DNA from: PNAI01 sp964575715
GTDB lineage: Bacteria > Pseudomonadota > Alphaproteobacteria > Rhizobiales > Xanthobacteraceae
DNA: 20,934 nt
Assembly: GCA_964575715.1 (NCBI GenBank)
Contig: CAZNSG010000162.1
Coordinates: 1-20,934, forward strand
Direction of reading: 5' to 3'
The first letter of the stretch is position 1; the number at the start of each line of letters is the position of its first letter. The position numbers and the translations under genes were made by a program. The notes below the pieces were generated by a model. That model worked only from the letters and a program-made list of their open reading frames with translations. It was not told where the DNA came from and did no database searches. This document shows, piece after piece, positions 1 through 7,649 of the stretch.

Positions 1-622
1 CGATGCCTTCCTGCGAGGCGACGAATTCGGACACGATGACGCCGATGATCGCGAGAGTGATCGATATCTTCATTCCGCTGAAAATGTATGGCAAAGCATT
101 CGGCATTCGGATCTTCCAGAAAATCTGCCAGCGTGTGCCCATGAAGGTACGCGCCATCCGGTGAATATCTTCGTCGATCGATTGGAATCCTAAAGCGGAG
201 TTGATCGTCATCGGAAAGAACGCGATGAGGACAGCCAGCAGCAGGCTCGACATCGTCCCGGTTCCGAACCAGACGACGAACAAAGGCGCAATCGAGATTT
301 TCGGAATGACCTGCGACACGACAATGAGCGGGTAGAAGCCTTTTCGCAGAATGGACGAATAAGTGATCAAAACCGCGACTGCGATGCCACCGACGACTGA
401 CAGCGCGAATCCCAGTACGGTCAAGTAGAGCGAAGGCCACAAATGCGCCAGCAGGAGTTCGTGGCGCCGGACCATTGCGTCGACGATCTCGGACGGCGGC
501 GGCAGGATGATGCTGCGGATGCCGAGCCGGCGAACGGCAACTTCCCAAAGCACCAGCATTGCGCCGCTAATGCCGATCGGCCAGCCCAGTTCGATGAGAA
601 CATTGCGTATCTTAGTGAGCAT
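1..622 (-). CDS. ABC transporter permease, NitT/TauT/SsuC-like (3' end outside window)
   Basis: Inner-membrane permease of a nitrate/sulfonate/taurine-type ABC importer; the last residues lie beyond the left edge. Reading the minus strand from the ATG at 622 gives 207 open codons with no stop. Several hydrophobic stretches are visible (about residues 10-28, 65-87, 97-120, 126-142, 186-201). Residues 150-180 resemble the cytoplasmic EAA coupling loop that contacts the ATPase: R-M-A-R-T-F-M-G-T, then W-K-I-R-M-P-N-A-L-P. The N-terminal L-P-P-P-S-E motif is typical of this permease family. The start overlaps the 3' end of the ATPase gene by 11 bases, so the two are probably translationally coupled. 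The substrate cannot be read from the sequence. Confidence 0.88.
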   Translation of the reverse strand, partial: MLTKIRNVLIELGWPIGISGAMLVLWEVAVRRLGIRSIILPPPSEIVDAMVRRHELLLAHLWPSLYLTVLGFALSVVGGIAVAVLITYSSILRKGFYPLIVVSQVIPKISIAPLFVVWFGTGTMSSLLLAVLIAFFPMTINSALGFQSIDEDIHRMARTFMGTRWQIFWKIRMPNALPYIFSGMKISITLAIIGVIVSEFVASQEGI

Positions 623-1427
623 GGCTCGCCTCGATCGCCTTGCGCAGCTTCCGGACATGCTGATTGAAGTTCTCGTCTTCCATCATGGCGATGTGCCGCG
701 GGCGAGGAAGATCGATCACCGTCTCCTCGACAATGGTTGCCGGACGTCGGCCCATTACAAGGACACGGTCCGACAGGAATATCGCTTCTCGGATGCTATG
801 GGTCACGAAAATGACGGTCTTGCGGTTGGCCTGCCAGATGCGAAGCAACTCAACGCCCATCTCGTCGCGGGTAATGGCGTCTAGAGCGCTAAACGGCTCG
901 TCCATGAGCAGGATGCTCGGGTCGTGAATCAGCGCACGGCAAATTGACGCGCGCTGGCGCATTCCGCCGGAGAGCTGGCGCGGCAGATGATGAGCGAAGT
1001 CGTCAATCTTCGCCTTCGCCAGAAGATTCATCGCGCGTTGAACGTATTTTGCGCGCGGCAGTTTCAAAAGCTCGATCGGAAACAGCACATTGTCGAGAAC
1101 GGTCCGCCATGGCAGTAATACCGGTTGCTGAAATACGACGCCGACTTCAGGGCGCGGACCAGTGACCGGCTCACCGTTGATTGAAATCTCTCCGTCGGTC
1201 TTATCGACCAGTCCGGCAACCATCATCAGTAGCGTACTTTTGCCGCAGCCGCTCGGGCCAAGCACGCTCACGAATTCGTATGGCGCGACATCAATCGAAA
1301 CATTCCGGATCGCCTCAAGCTTGTCATAAAGCTTGCGCACAGCCTTGATGCGCAGCACCGGCGGCAAGCGATGTTGGCCGGGACTTTCGGCGCTCATCGT
1401 ATCTGTTGGCAAAATCGCGGCTCGCAT
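612..1427 (-). CDS. ABC transporter ATP-binding protein, NitT/TauT/SsuB-like
   Basis: ATPase subunit (271 aa) that energises the permease encoded just downstream. Visible motifs are Walker A GPSGCGKST (residues 57-65), the Q-loop (F-Q-Q, 99-101), the ABC signature LSGGMRQ (152-158), Walker B ILLMDEP (172-178) and the switch His in V-T-H-S (about 210). Length and the run of P-W-R-T-V-L-D-N-V after the Q-loop fit the SsuB/TauB/NrtD group. The start is uncertain: the first ATG gives 271 aa and a second ATG ten codons later (1397) is equally possible; neither has a strong ribosome-binding site. The gene diverges from the binding-fold gene at 1702 and could share its regulatory region. No binding-protein gene with a signal peptide is adjacent. 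Confidence 0.92.
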   Translation of the reverse strand: MRAAILPTDTMSAESPGQHRLPPVLRIKAVRKLYDKLEAIRNVSIDVAPYEFVSVLGPSGCGKSTLLMMVAGLVDKTDGEISINGEPVTGPRPEVGVVFQQPVLLPWRTVLDNVLFPIELLKLPRAKYVQRAMNLLAKAKIDDFAHHLPRQLSGGMRQRASICRALIHDPSILLMDEPFSALDAITRDEMGVELLRIWQANRKTVIFVTHSIREAIFLSDRVLVMGRRPATIVEETVIDLPRPRHIAMMEDENFNQHVRKLRKAIEASHAH

Positions 1428-1701
1428 GACGGAGGGCCTGAGGGAGATGTCTTACTATTATCATGAACACCATACATTCGCCGATCTCGGTGAGCGTAGC
1501 AAGACCGAAGGTTGGGCAAGGCGACGCACTTTTTGGCATCAGCGAACACCCATAACGTGTTGTTTATAAAGATGCATTTTGAAAGAGGCGCTCTGCGGCG
1601 GCATCATTTTCGGCACAGCAAATTGTTGCTGTGTTCGCAAGCTTAGTATTTTATATCGCCGAGCCTTGACGCAAAAAAATATCTCGGTTGGAGGCGACAA
1701 C
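1428..1701. promoter_or_regulatory. Divergent intergenic region between transporter operon and binding-fold gene
   Basis: This 274-bp region lies between two divergent genes and must contain both promoters, but I could not assign convincing -35/-10 boxes. It is more AT-rich than the flanking genes. Its right end carries GGAGG at 1690-1694, seven bases before the ATG at 1702, which decides the start of the downstream gene. A TACTATTATCATGAACA string lies at 1453-1469; a close relative occurs upstream of the second hydroxylase operon. An open frame runs back to 1579, but I read that extension as untranslated leader. Confidence 0.4.
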
Positions 1702-2697
1702 ATGGCAGCACGATTACAGATTACAATGGCCGGTGGGCGATACGACCGGACTCGCGCATTGATTGATGGCTCCGTGCAACCGGAAGGTTTTGACCTCCAA
1801 TACGTCGAAATGCCGATCGAAGAAGTGTTCTGGCGCGTACTGCGCTACGCGGAATTCGACGTGGCGGAATGTTCGCTGGCTTACTATCTGATTTCCAAAT
1901 CGCGCGGTGGTCCTGACTATGTGGCAATTCCGCTGTTTCCATCGCGCTGCTTTCGCCACGGATTTATTTTCATCAATCGCAAGTCGGGCATAAAGCGTCC
2001 GCAGGATTTGCGCGGCAAGATCATGGGCGTTCCGGAATATTCCATGACTGCAGCCTTATGGTTGCGCGCAATGTTCGAACATGATTACGGAGTGCCGCCC
2101 GGCGCGATCCGCTGGCGCACTGGCGGAATCGAGGAGCCGAACCGCGCTGACCGCATGAATGTCCTGGTCGATGCTGATGTGGATATTCAGCAGATCCCCG
2201 ACGGCAAGTGCCTCAATGCCATGCTAGAGGCCGGTGAAATCGATGCTCTGATTGGCCCGCGAATTCCTTCCGCTTATCGCAAGCGGCATCCCGACGTGAC
2301 GCGGCTGTTCCCGGATTACAAAACTGACGAACTTAAATTCTACAAACAGACCGGCTTCGTACCGATCATGCACACGGTGGTGATGAAACGTTCGTTCTAC
2401 GATCGGGCACCGTGGGTCGCACAGAGCATGTTCAAGGCGTTCCGCGAGAGTACACGTCGTTGTTACGACATGATGCTGGACGTAAATGCTCTGCCCTACA
2501 GTCTGCCGTGGTACCTGCCAGCGCTTGAAGAAACGTTGGAAGTCTTCGGAGACGATTTCTGGCCGGAAGGGTTCGATGCGAACTGGCGAAATGTCGAGAC
2601 GCTGATGGGCTATGCCAAGGAGCAAGGGCTGATCGATCAGCTGTTCAAACCGGAAGAATTGTTCGCGCCGAATACGCTGACGGAATTCAAGATCTAG
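1702..2697 (+). CDS. 4,5-dihydroxyphthalate decarboxylase / periplasmic-binding-fold family protein
   Basis: 331-aa protein of the family annotated either as 4,5-dihydroxyphthalate decarboxylase (Pht5-like) or as an ABC substrate-binding protein; both share the type II binding-protein fold. Family signs include the opening L-Q-I-T-M-A-G-G-R-Y-D-R-T, the D-V-A-E-C-S-L-A-Y-Y stretch near residue 55, G-V-P-E-Y-S-M-T-A near 110, and R-L-F-P-D-Y-K followed by T-G-F-V-P-I-M-H-T-V-V near 210-230. I chose the ATG at 1702 because GGAGG precedes it and the family starts there; an in-frame ATG at 1579 would add 41 unlikely residues. There is no signal peptide, which argues for a cytoplasmic enzyme rather than a classical periplasmic receptor. 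It is divergent from a NitT/TauT-type transporter, so a transport role remains possible. Confidence 0.8.
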   Translation: MAARLQITMAGGRYDRTRALIDGSVQPEGFDLQYVEMPIEEVFWRVLRYAEFDVAECSLAYYLISKSRGGPDYVAIPLFPSRCFRHGFIFINRKSGIKRPQDLRGKIMGVPEYSMTAALWLRAMFEHDYGVPPGAIRWRTGGIEEPNRADRMNVLVDADVDIQQIPDGKCLNAMLEAGEIDALIGPRIPSAYRKRHPDVTRLFPDYKTDELKFYKQTGFVPIMHTVVMKRSFYDRAPWVAQSMFKAFRESTRRCYDMMLDVNALPYSLPWYLPALEETLEVFGDDFWPEGFDANWRNVETLMGYAKEQGLIDQLFKPEELFAPNTLTEFKI

Positions 2698-2730
2698 CGG
2701 CGATCGCCGAAAATCCATCAAATCTGCGTT

Positions 2731-2765
2731 CGTCCGATTTGCCGGCCCGGCCGGACGCGATTTTT
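2731..2765 (+). terminator. Candidate intrinsic terminator between convergent genes
   Basis: Arms CGTCCG (2731-2736) and CGGACG (2752-2757) enclose a GC-rich interior that can pair further (GCCGG with CCGGC-type contacts). A run of five T follows at 2761-2765. The site lies 33 bases after the stop of the binding-fold gene and just before the end of the convergent hydroxylase operon. A separate perfect 12-bp palindrome, CGGCGATCGCCG, lies at 2698-2709 directly after the stop codon. The T run serves only the plus direction. Confidence 0.5.
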
Positions 2766-2778
2766 ATTGTCGTTACGG

Positions 2779-3978
2779 CTACAAGACTGCGAAGATTTTT
2801 CCAACCATCGCTTTCAGTCGAGCCCATACGACTTGCTGGAACAGGGTGCCGGCCTCGAGCGGAGTCTGATTGCTTTGATCGTCGGCCAATATCGTGCCGG
2901 TGAGACGGGCTTCGAGATTACGCGCGAATGCCTCGGTGATCCGAGCTACGAGATCCTCGACAATGCCACTACGGCCGAACTGTGCGAGTGGCCCGACCAA
3001 TAGCGCCCGGATCGCTAGCGTGACCTGTGTTCTGCCGTTTCCAGCAGGCTCCAAGATATATTCAACCTCGCCCGCTGCCCGCGATCCACCCGATTGGTCC
3101 TTGCCGGCTCCCATGATGACGCCGCGCTGCCGCGCGTCATCGCGAATGATGCGGGCCTGTCCGGCAAAATTAGCGGTTATTGGGCCAAGCTTAACCGATA
3201 TCTTCCCTTCAATATGCTCACCCGCCGGCGGCCGAGTGAGGCTCGCGCCTGGCAAGCACGGCACGACATGCGCAATATTGGCGAAAAAACTCCACACATC
3301 CGCGGGTGAACGCGAAACCGTGAAGGATTGCTGGGTCTCCACGTTTGGCTGGCGGCCTCCGAGTCCAAGCGCAATCTCGCCAAGTGACGGTTTGTTCTTT
3401 TCGCTCGGGGCGGCGGCTGGCGCGCTGGTCACTCGGCTGGAGTCTAGGCCGATCGGCCGTGCCCCAACTGGCCCGAGCGGGCCTTCCTGACGCACGACGC
3501 TCGCCAGTTCGCCTCTGCGCCGCTCGTCAACAACGCGACTAATCGCACGTACGATGCCCACATAACCGGTACAGCGGCAAAGGTTGCCACTGAGCTCGGT
3601 ACGAATGCGTGCTTGGTCGGCATCCGGAAGGCGAGTGACGATATCGCGCGCAGTCACCAGCATGCCCGGCGTGCAGTAGCCGCACTGAAGACCGTGCTCT
3701 TCCGAAAACGCTCGTCTCAAAGCGACCATGATGGTGTCGTCCTCAAGTCCTTCAACAGTGGTGATTTCAGCGCCATCACACAGAACTGCGTAGGTTATGC
3801 ACGAGCGGGCGGGCTGCCCGTCGATGAGCAGTGTGCAGGCGCCGCATACGCCTTGCTCACAACGCAAATGCGTGGCGGTCAGGTTAAGGCGCTCGCGAAG
3901 ATAATCTGCCAGATGGGTCCGCGGTTCGACGGAATCGACAACCACGCGTCCATTGACGGTGAGGCGGACCGGTTTCAT
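2779..3978 (-). CDS. Molybdenum hydroxylase [2Fe-2S] subunit fused to CoxG/SRPBCC domain (set 1)
   Basis: Electron-transfer subunit of a xanthine-dehydrogenase/CO-dehydrogenase-superfamily enzyme, fused to a second domain (399 aa; a lone small subunit is about 160 aa). Residues 1-155 are CoxS-like: Cys40, 45, 48 and 60 form the plant-ferredoxin-type cluster site, and Cys99, 102, 134 and 136 form the Mo-proximal site (C-G-Y-C and C-R-C). After a Pro/Ala-rich linker, residues about 213-365 match the CoxG/SRPBCC fold: F-T-V-S-R-S-P-A-D-V-W-S-F-F, C-L-P-G-A, V-K-L-G-P-I and L-A-Q-F-G-R-S-G. The last 25 residues are hydrophobic or amphipathic. CoxG anchors CO dehydrogenase to the membrane in Oligotropha, so this fusion may tether the enzyme. 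The start overlaps the stop of the FAD subunit by four bases (ATGA). Confidence 0.93.
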   Translation of the reverse strand: MKPVRLTVNGRVVVDSVEPRTHLADYLRERLNLTATHLRCEQGVCGACTLLIDGQPARSCITYAVLCDGAEITTVEGLEDDTIMVALRRAFSEEHGLQCGYCTPGMLVTARDIVTRLPDADQARIRTELSGNLCRCTGYVGIVRAISRVVDERRRGELASVVRQEGPLGPVGARPIGLDSSRVTSAPAAAPSEKNKPSLGEIALGLGGRQPNVETQQSFTVSRSPADVWSFFANIAHVVPCLPGASLTRPPAGEHIEGKISVKLGPITANFAGQARIIRDDARQRGVIMGAGKDQSGGSRAAGEVEYILEPAGNGRTQVTLAIRALLVGPLAQFGRSGIVEDLVARITEAFARNLEARLTGTILADDQSNQTPLEAGTLFQQVVWARLKAMVGKIFAVL

Positions 3979-4796
3979 GGCTTCATCGCTTGATTGTAGG
4001 CGCGCGCAAGCGCTGTGATTTTTTGACGGCGGGAGACGTGATCTACAATGCCGTGTTTGTCGAACACGCGCAGGACGGCTGCTTCGTCGATAGTCTTGTC
4101 GCTGCGCTGAAGCTCACGCGCGTCTGCAATGACGATTGGCCGCCCCTTCGTTGCTCCGATGACGACGCGAAATTGCCCGCGGTCGGGGTCATTCAGCACG
4201 GCGCCGATCGCAAGCGCAAATTCACCGGTCTTGCGGCAGACCTTGTTGTAGCCGCAGCGACCGCCCGCAGAAAGGCGCGGAACATGGATCGCTTCCAGCA
4301 TTTCGTCGGCGAGGAGCGCGGTTTGATAGGCACCGGTGATGAACTGATCGGCTAGCAATCGGCGCTTGCCGTTCACGCCGGCAATTAGACATTCCGCGCC
4401 CAGCGCGCAGAGCGTGGAAACCCAATCCGCCGCCGGATCGGCGTGACACAGGCTGCCGCCGATGGTGCCGCGATTGCGCACGGCGCGATAGGCGATATGC
4501 GCGGCCACGGCCGGCAGTGTCTCCAAGCCGCGCCCGGGCAAACGGCCATCTTCGATATTTGCCGTGCTGACGCAGGCGCCGATCGTGACAGAATCGTCGG
4601 CATCCTCGATACGCACCAAGTCCGGGATGCCGGTGATGTCGATCAAGAGACGTGGTTGCGCGAGGCGCAGATTGAGCATTGGCCCGAGCGACTGGGCGCC
4701 GGCCACCAGTCGCGCGCCGCCGCCAAATTCTGCAAGCAGTCGCGTGGCATCGGCTAGGCTGTTCGCGCGAACGATGTCAAAAGCGGCCGGCTTCAT
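3975..4796 (-). CDS. Molybdenum hydroxylase FAD-binding medium subunit, CoxM-like (set 1)
   Basis: FAD subunit (273 aa), which passes electrons from the [2Fe-2S] clusters to an acceptor. Diagnostic FAD-binding motifs are AGAQSLGPMLNLRLA (about 32-46) and TIGGSLCHADPAADW (about 111-125). Length fits the CoxM/CutM/NdhF family. The gene overlaps the large subunit upstream and the fused small subunit downstream by four bases each, a translationally coupled L-M-S order, whereas the best-known CO dehydrogenase operons run M-S-L. It is closely related to the gene at 13297-14136 (279 aa), with the same start M-K-P-A-A-F and the same motif positions. Confidence 0.93.
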   Translation of the reverse strand: MKPAAFDIVRANSLADATRLLAEFGGGARLVAGAQSLGPMLNLRLAQPRLLIDITGIPDLVRIEDADDSVTIGACVSTANIEDGRLPGRGLETLPAVAAHIAYRAVRNRGTIGGSLCHADPAADWVSTLCALGAECLIAGVNGKRRLLADQFITGAYQTALLADEMLEAIHVPRLSAGGRCGYNKVCRKTGEFALAIGAVLNDPDRGQFRVVIGATKGRPIVIADARELQRSDKTIDEAAVLRVFDKHGIVDHVSRRQKITALARAYNQAMKP

Positions 4797-7144
4797 ATGT
4801 GATCAACAGTTGCCCATCTGGGCGACGCATCGATGGCGGCCAGAACCCGCTCTGGCGTCACCGGCAAATCGTGGACCTCGACGTTGAACTGCCGCAGCGC
4901 ATCATTGATAGCCGAAACAATGGCGGCTGGCGGTCCGACCGCGCCGCCTTCGCCGAGGCCCTTGATTCCGAATTCGGTATAGGGCGACGGCGTCTTCATG
5001 TGGAGCACGCGAATATTCGGCACTTCCGTCGCGCCGGGCAGCATGTAATCAATCATCGTCGATGCCAGCGGTTGGCCTTGTGTATCGAAGGGCATGACCT
5101 CATACAGACACGTGCCGATGCCTTGCGCCGTTCCCCCGCAAATCTGCCCGTCGACGATCATAGGGTTGACAAGTGTGCCGCCGTCTTCGACTACCACATA
5201 GTCCAAGATTTCGGTGATCCCGGTCGCTGGATCGACAGCGACGACCGCGGCATGTGCGGCGTAGGTGAAGGTTCCGCTGTCGCGCGCGGCGCGGTATCCC
5301 GCCGTCACGTCGAGCCCGCCTGTGTCGATATTGGGCGGAAGGTTTTGCGGCTGCAAATACCAGGCCCGCGCGACCTCGCGCAGCGTGACGCTGCTATTGC
5401 CGGCGATGACTTTTCCGTCGGCGACGCGGACATTCTCCACGGCGGTTTGCAAAAGCCAGGCGCCGATGTGGGCCGCGCGTTTGGCCAAGAGACGAGACGC
5501 AGTGGCGACTGCACCGCCGCCATACACCATGGACCGCGAGCCCCAGGTTGATGTCGAATACGGCGTGTAAAGCGTGTCGCCTTGAACGACTTTAATCTTA
5601 TCGAAATTGACGCCGAGAATTTCGTAGGCGACCTGGGAATAGGTCGTCTCGTGCCCTTGCCCATGAGAATGGGTGCCAACGTGAATTTCAATATCGCCAT
5701 CGGCGGTGAGTTTTACATTTGCCTGTTCATAACCGGGAACGATCGGGCGCCCCCAGGACGCTAGCACCGAAGTTCCGTGTGCACCCTGTTCGACGAAAAA
5801 TGAAAGTCCTACACCGATCAGCCGCCCGTCGGGCTCTGGCCGTTTCTGGCGTGCACGGATTTCCGACAAACGAATCGCTTCGATGGCGCGTCGCAGGCAT
5901 TCAGGGTGATCGCCGCTGTCAAAATGCTTTCCGACCACATTCTCGAACGGCATTTGCTCCGGGCGGACCATGTTGCGTAACCGGACTTCGGTTGGCTCCA
6001 GACCGGCTTCGCGAGCAATCGCATCCATGATCGCCTCGATCGCCAGGCAAACTCCGGATCGGGCCACGCCGCGATAGGGGAGTGTCGGGCACTTGTTGGT
6101 CGCGACCGCGATGGACCGGCAACGATATGCCGAAAAAACGTATGGCCCCGGCAGCAGGTTGGCGATTTGCGCGGCCTCAAGGCCGGAAGAAATCGGGTAG
6201 GCGGAATAAGCCCCCGCATCGACATGCGCGGTACAGTCGATGGCCAGCAATTTGCCAGCGGCATCGGCATAACCGCTGATCTGATAGTGATGTTCGCGGC
6301 AATTAGCGTTCGCCGTGAGATGTTCTCTGCAGTCCTCGAGCCAGCGCACAGGATGGTCGAACTGTAGTGCAAGCCAGCCGAGCGCGACCTCTTCGGGGCA
6401 CAAGAGTCCCTTGTATCCGAAGCCGCCGCCGACATCGGGCGAGATGATCCGGACAAGACCGTGGTCGAGCCCGAGGCATTCGCAAAGACCCGTCTGAACC
6501 GAGTGCGGGAACTGCGTCGACGTGATGAGCGTGAGGTATCTTAACCGCGGATCGCGATAGGCAATCACGCCTCGCCCTTCCATGGGAAACATGCAATGCC
6601 GGGCGGTTCGGATTGTCTTGGTGACTTTGATCGCCGCGATTTTGGCAACCTCCTCGATCGGCCCATTCTCGCTGAACTCGACGAAAATATTGTCACCCCA
6701 CTCCTCGTGAACCAGCGGCGAGCCGGGTTCGCAAGCTGAAAGCATATCGGTGATGGGCGGCAATTCCTCAAATTCGAGCGTGACGGTGTTGGCGATATCC
6801 TCCGCTTCGGCGCGGCTCGGCGCTACGCACATCGCTACCATTTCACCCACGTAGCGCAGCTTGTCGTTGGCCAGTATCGGTTCAACGGAGTATTTGAAGC
6901 CTTTGACCGATGGGGCCGAGATGATCGGCTTGATGCCGGTCAGATCTTTTGCGGTGAAAACGACGGTTCGGAATTCTTCCGGAATGAAAATGCTTTTCAG
7001 TCGCGCATGCGCTACAGGACTTCGAACAAAAGCCACATCGCGTGTTCCGGCCAAACGAAAATCGCCGACGTATTGCCCACGTCCCCGCAGGAACCGATCA
7101 TCTTCTTTGCGGAGGACGGAGGCTCCAATTCCGTACGTTGCCAT
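4793..7144 (-). CDS. Molybdenum hydroxylase large (Mo-cofactor) subunit, CoxL-like (set 1)
   Basis: Catalytic subunit (783 aa) that hydroxylates an organic substrate with water as oxygen source. Visible cofactor-site motifs are PDVGGGFGYK (236-245), the active-site loop PYRGVARSGV (356-365), GQGHET (about 495-500) and KGLGEGG with the presumed catalytic Glu732. The loop lacks the Cys of form I CO dehydrogenase (A-Y-x-C-S-F-R) and also departs from the A-Y-R-G-A-G-R of form II, so CO is not the expected substrate. I chose the ATG at 7144 because the protein then aligns residue for residue with the start of the paralogue at 18630; a GTG at 7159 would add five residues. First gene of a coupled L-M-S operon, with decayed insertion elements just upstream. 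Confidence 0.93.
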   Translation of the reverse strand: MATYGIGASVLRKEDDRFLRGRGQYVGDFRLAGTRDVAFVRSPVAHARLKSIFIPEEFRTVVFTAKDLTGIKPIISAPSVKGFKYSVEPILANDKLRYVGEMVAMCVAPSRAEAEDIANTVTLEFEELPPITDMLSACEPGSPLVHEEWGDNIFVEFSENGPIEEVAKIAAIKVTKTIRTARHCMFPMEGRGVIAYRDPRLRYLTLITSTQFPHSVQTGLCECLGLDHGLVRIISPDVGGGFGYKGLLCPEEVALGWLALQFDHPVRWLEDCREHLTANANCREHHYQISGYADAAGKLLAIDCTAHVDAGAYSAYPISSGLEAAQIANLLPGPYVFSAYRCRSIAVATNKCPTLPYRGVARSGVCLAIEAIMDAIAREAGLEPTEVRLRNMVRPEQMPFENVVGKHFDSGDHPECLRRAIEAIRLSEIRARQKRPEPDGRLIGVGLSFFVEQGAHGTSVLASWGRPIVPGYEQANVKLTADGDIEIHVGTHSHGQGHETTYSQVAYEILGVNFDKIKVVQGDTLYTPYSTSTWGSRSMVYGGGAVATASRLLAKRAAHIGAWLLQTAVENVRVADGKVIAGNSSVTLREVARAWYLQPQNLPPNIDTGGLDVTAGYRAARDSGTFTYAAHAAVVAVDPATGITEILDYVVVEDGGTLVNPMIVDGQICGGTAQGIGTCLYEVMPFDTQGQPLASTMIDYMLPGATEVPNIRVLHMKTPSPYTEFGIKGLGEGGAVGPPAAIVSAINDALRQFNVEVHDLPVTPERVLAAIDASPRWATVDHI

Positions 7145-7199
7145 TGGGGCTATTTCCACGAGGCCTTAAACAAATACGTACCGGGGTAATTATTGTGAG

Positions 7200-7211
7200 C
7201 CTATTTATAGG
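7200..7211. promoter_or_regulatory. Perfect 12-bp dyad upstream of hydroxylase set 1
   Basis: CCTAT-TT-ATAGG is a perfect inverted repeat about 56 bases upstream of the ATG at 7144, inside an AT-rich patch (7186-7211). Its position suits an operator or a promoter element of the operon, but no known binding consensus is recognised and no regulator gene lies in the window. Confidence 0.3.
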
Positions 7212-7309
7212 TTGATAGCAACACCCATATGAGCCTGATCGATTATGACCTGAGCCTCTGAACTTCCTCCAGATTTGAGTAGAGTCCGCCACCTGAGAGG
7301 GGACGGACG

Positions 7310-7402
7310 ATGAAGCGATCGAGGTTCACGGAAGAGCAGATCATTGTAATTTTGCGGGAGCAGGAAGCCGGGGCGAAGACGGCGGATGTCTGCCGCAAAC
7401 AC
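7310..7402 (+). pseudogene. Truncated IS3-family OrfA transposase remnant
   Basis: From the ATG at 7310, 31 codons match the conserved N-terminus of IS3-type OrfA proteins, the helix-turn-helix part that binds the element ends: M-K-R-S-R-F-T-E-E-Q-I-I at the start and K-T-A-D-V-C-R-K-H at the end. The usual continuation (G-I-S, then a T-F-Y-x-W-K stretch) is missing, and the frame runs into unrelated residues from 7403. The leader at about 7252-7309, which begins TGAGCCTCTG and ends in a GGGGACGG stretch, resembles the left end of such elements, so the remnant may start near 7252. No OrfB and no right end are present. Confidence 0.75.
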
Positions 7403-7465
7403 GTGTGTGTACCGAGAACTCCATCCCTATTGATCGTTCGTGGAATCACCTCACGTCAGTACGCA

Positions 7466-7649
7466 ATGGTCGCACTGGTCAGTTTTTTTCCGTACCATCT
7501 TGGCCTCGCCCTTCAAGTCGAAGAGGTAACTTGAAGCAGAGAACGCAGCGCTCCGACATCAGCTGATCGCGTTGCGGCGTAAGCTGCGCGGCCGCCTCAC
7601 GAACGGCGATCGCTTGTTCTTCGTCCAGCTGTATCGTTGATTTCCATCG
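7466..7649 (+). pseudogene. Decayed integrase-core transposase fragment with frameshift and two stops
   Basis: Read with one frame correction, this encodes the N-terminal region of an integrase-type transposase: M-V-A-L-V-S-F-F-R-T-I-L-A-S, then L-E-A-E-N-A-A-L-R-H-Q-L, then T-N-G-D-R-L-F-F-V-Q-L-Y-R followed by F-P-S. Three lesions are visible. An extra T in the seven-T run at 7483-7489 shifts the frame. A TAA at 7527-7529 stands where Gln (CAA) or Arg is usual. A TGA at 7638-7640 stands where Trp (TGG) is usual. The catalytic DDE domain is absent. It cannot make a working transposase and is the second mobile-element scar within 250 bases. Confidence 0.7.

Noticed and set aside
4679..5551. 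Long plus-strand open frame (290 aa)
   Set aside because: It lies opposite the FAD and large subunits of set 1, whose motifs are unambiguous, and is rich in Arg, Asp and His as expected for an antisense shadow.
5818..6456. Minus-strand open frame (212 aa) inside the large subunit
   Set aside because: Wrong-frame shadow of the set 1 large subunit on the same strand, rich in Ser and Arg without recognisable motifs.
2779..7144. Calling the operon a CO dehydrogenase (coxMSL)
   Set aside because: The large-subunit loop lacks the Cys needed for the Cu-Mo site, and no coxD/E/F-type maturation genes are present. Only superfamily membership is supported.
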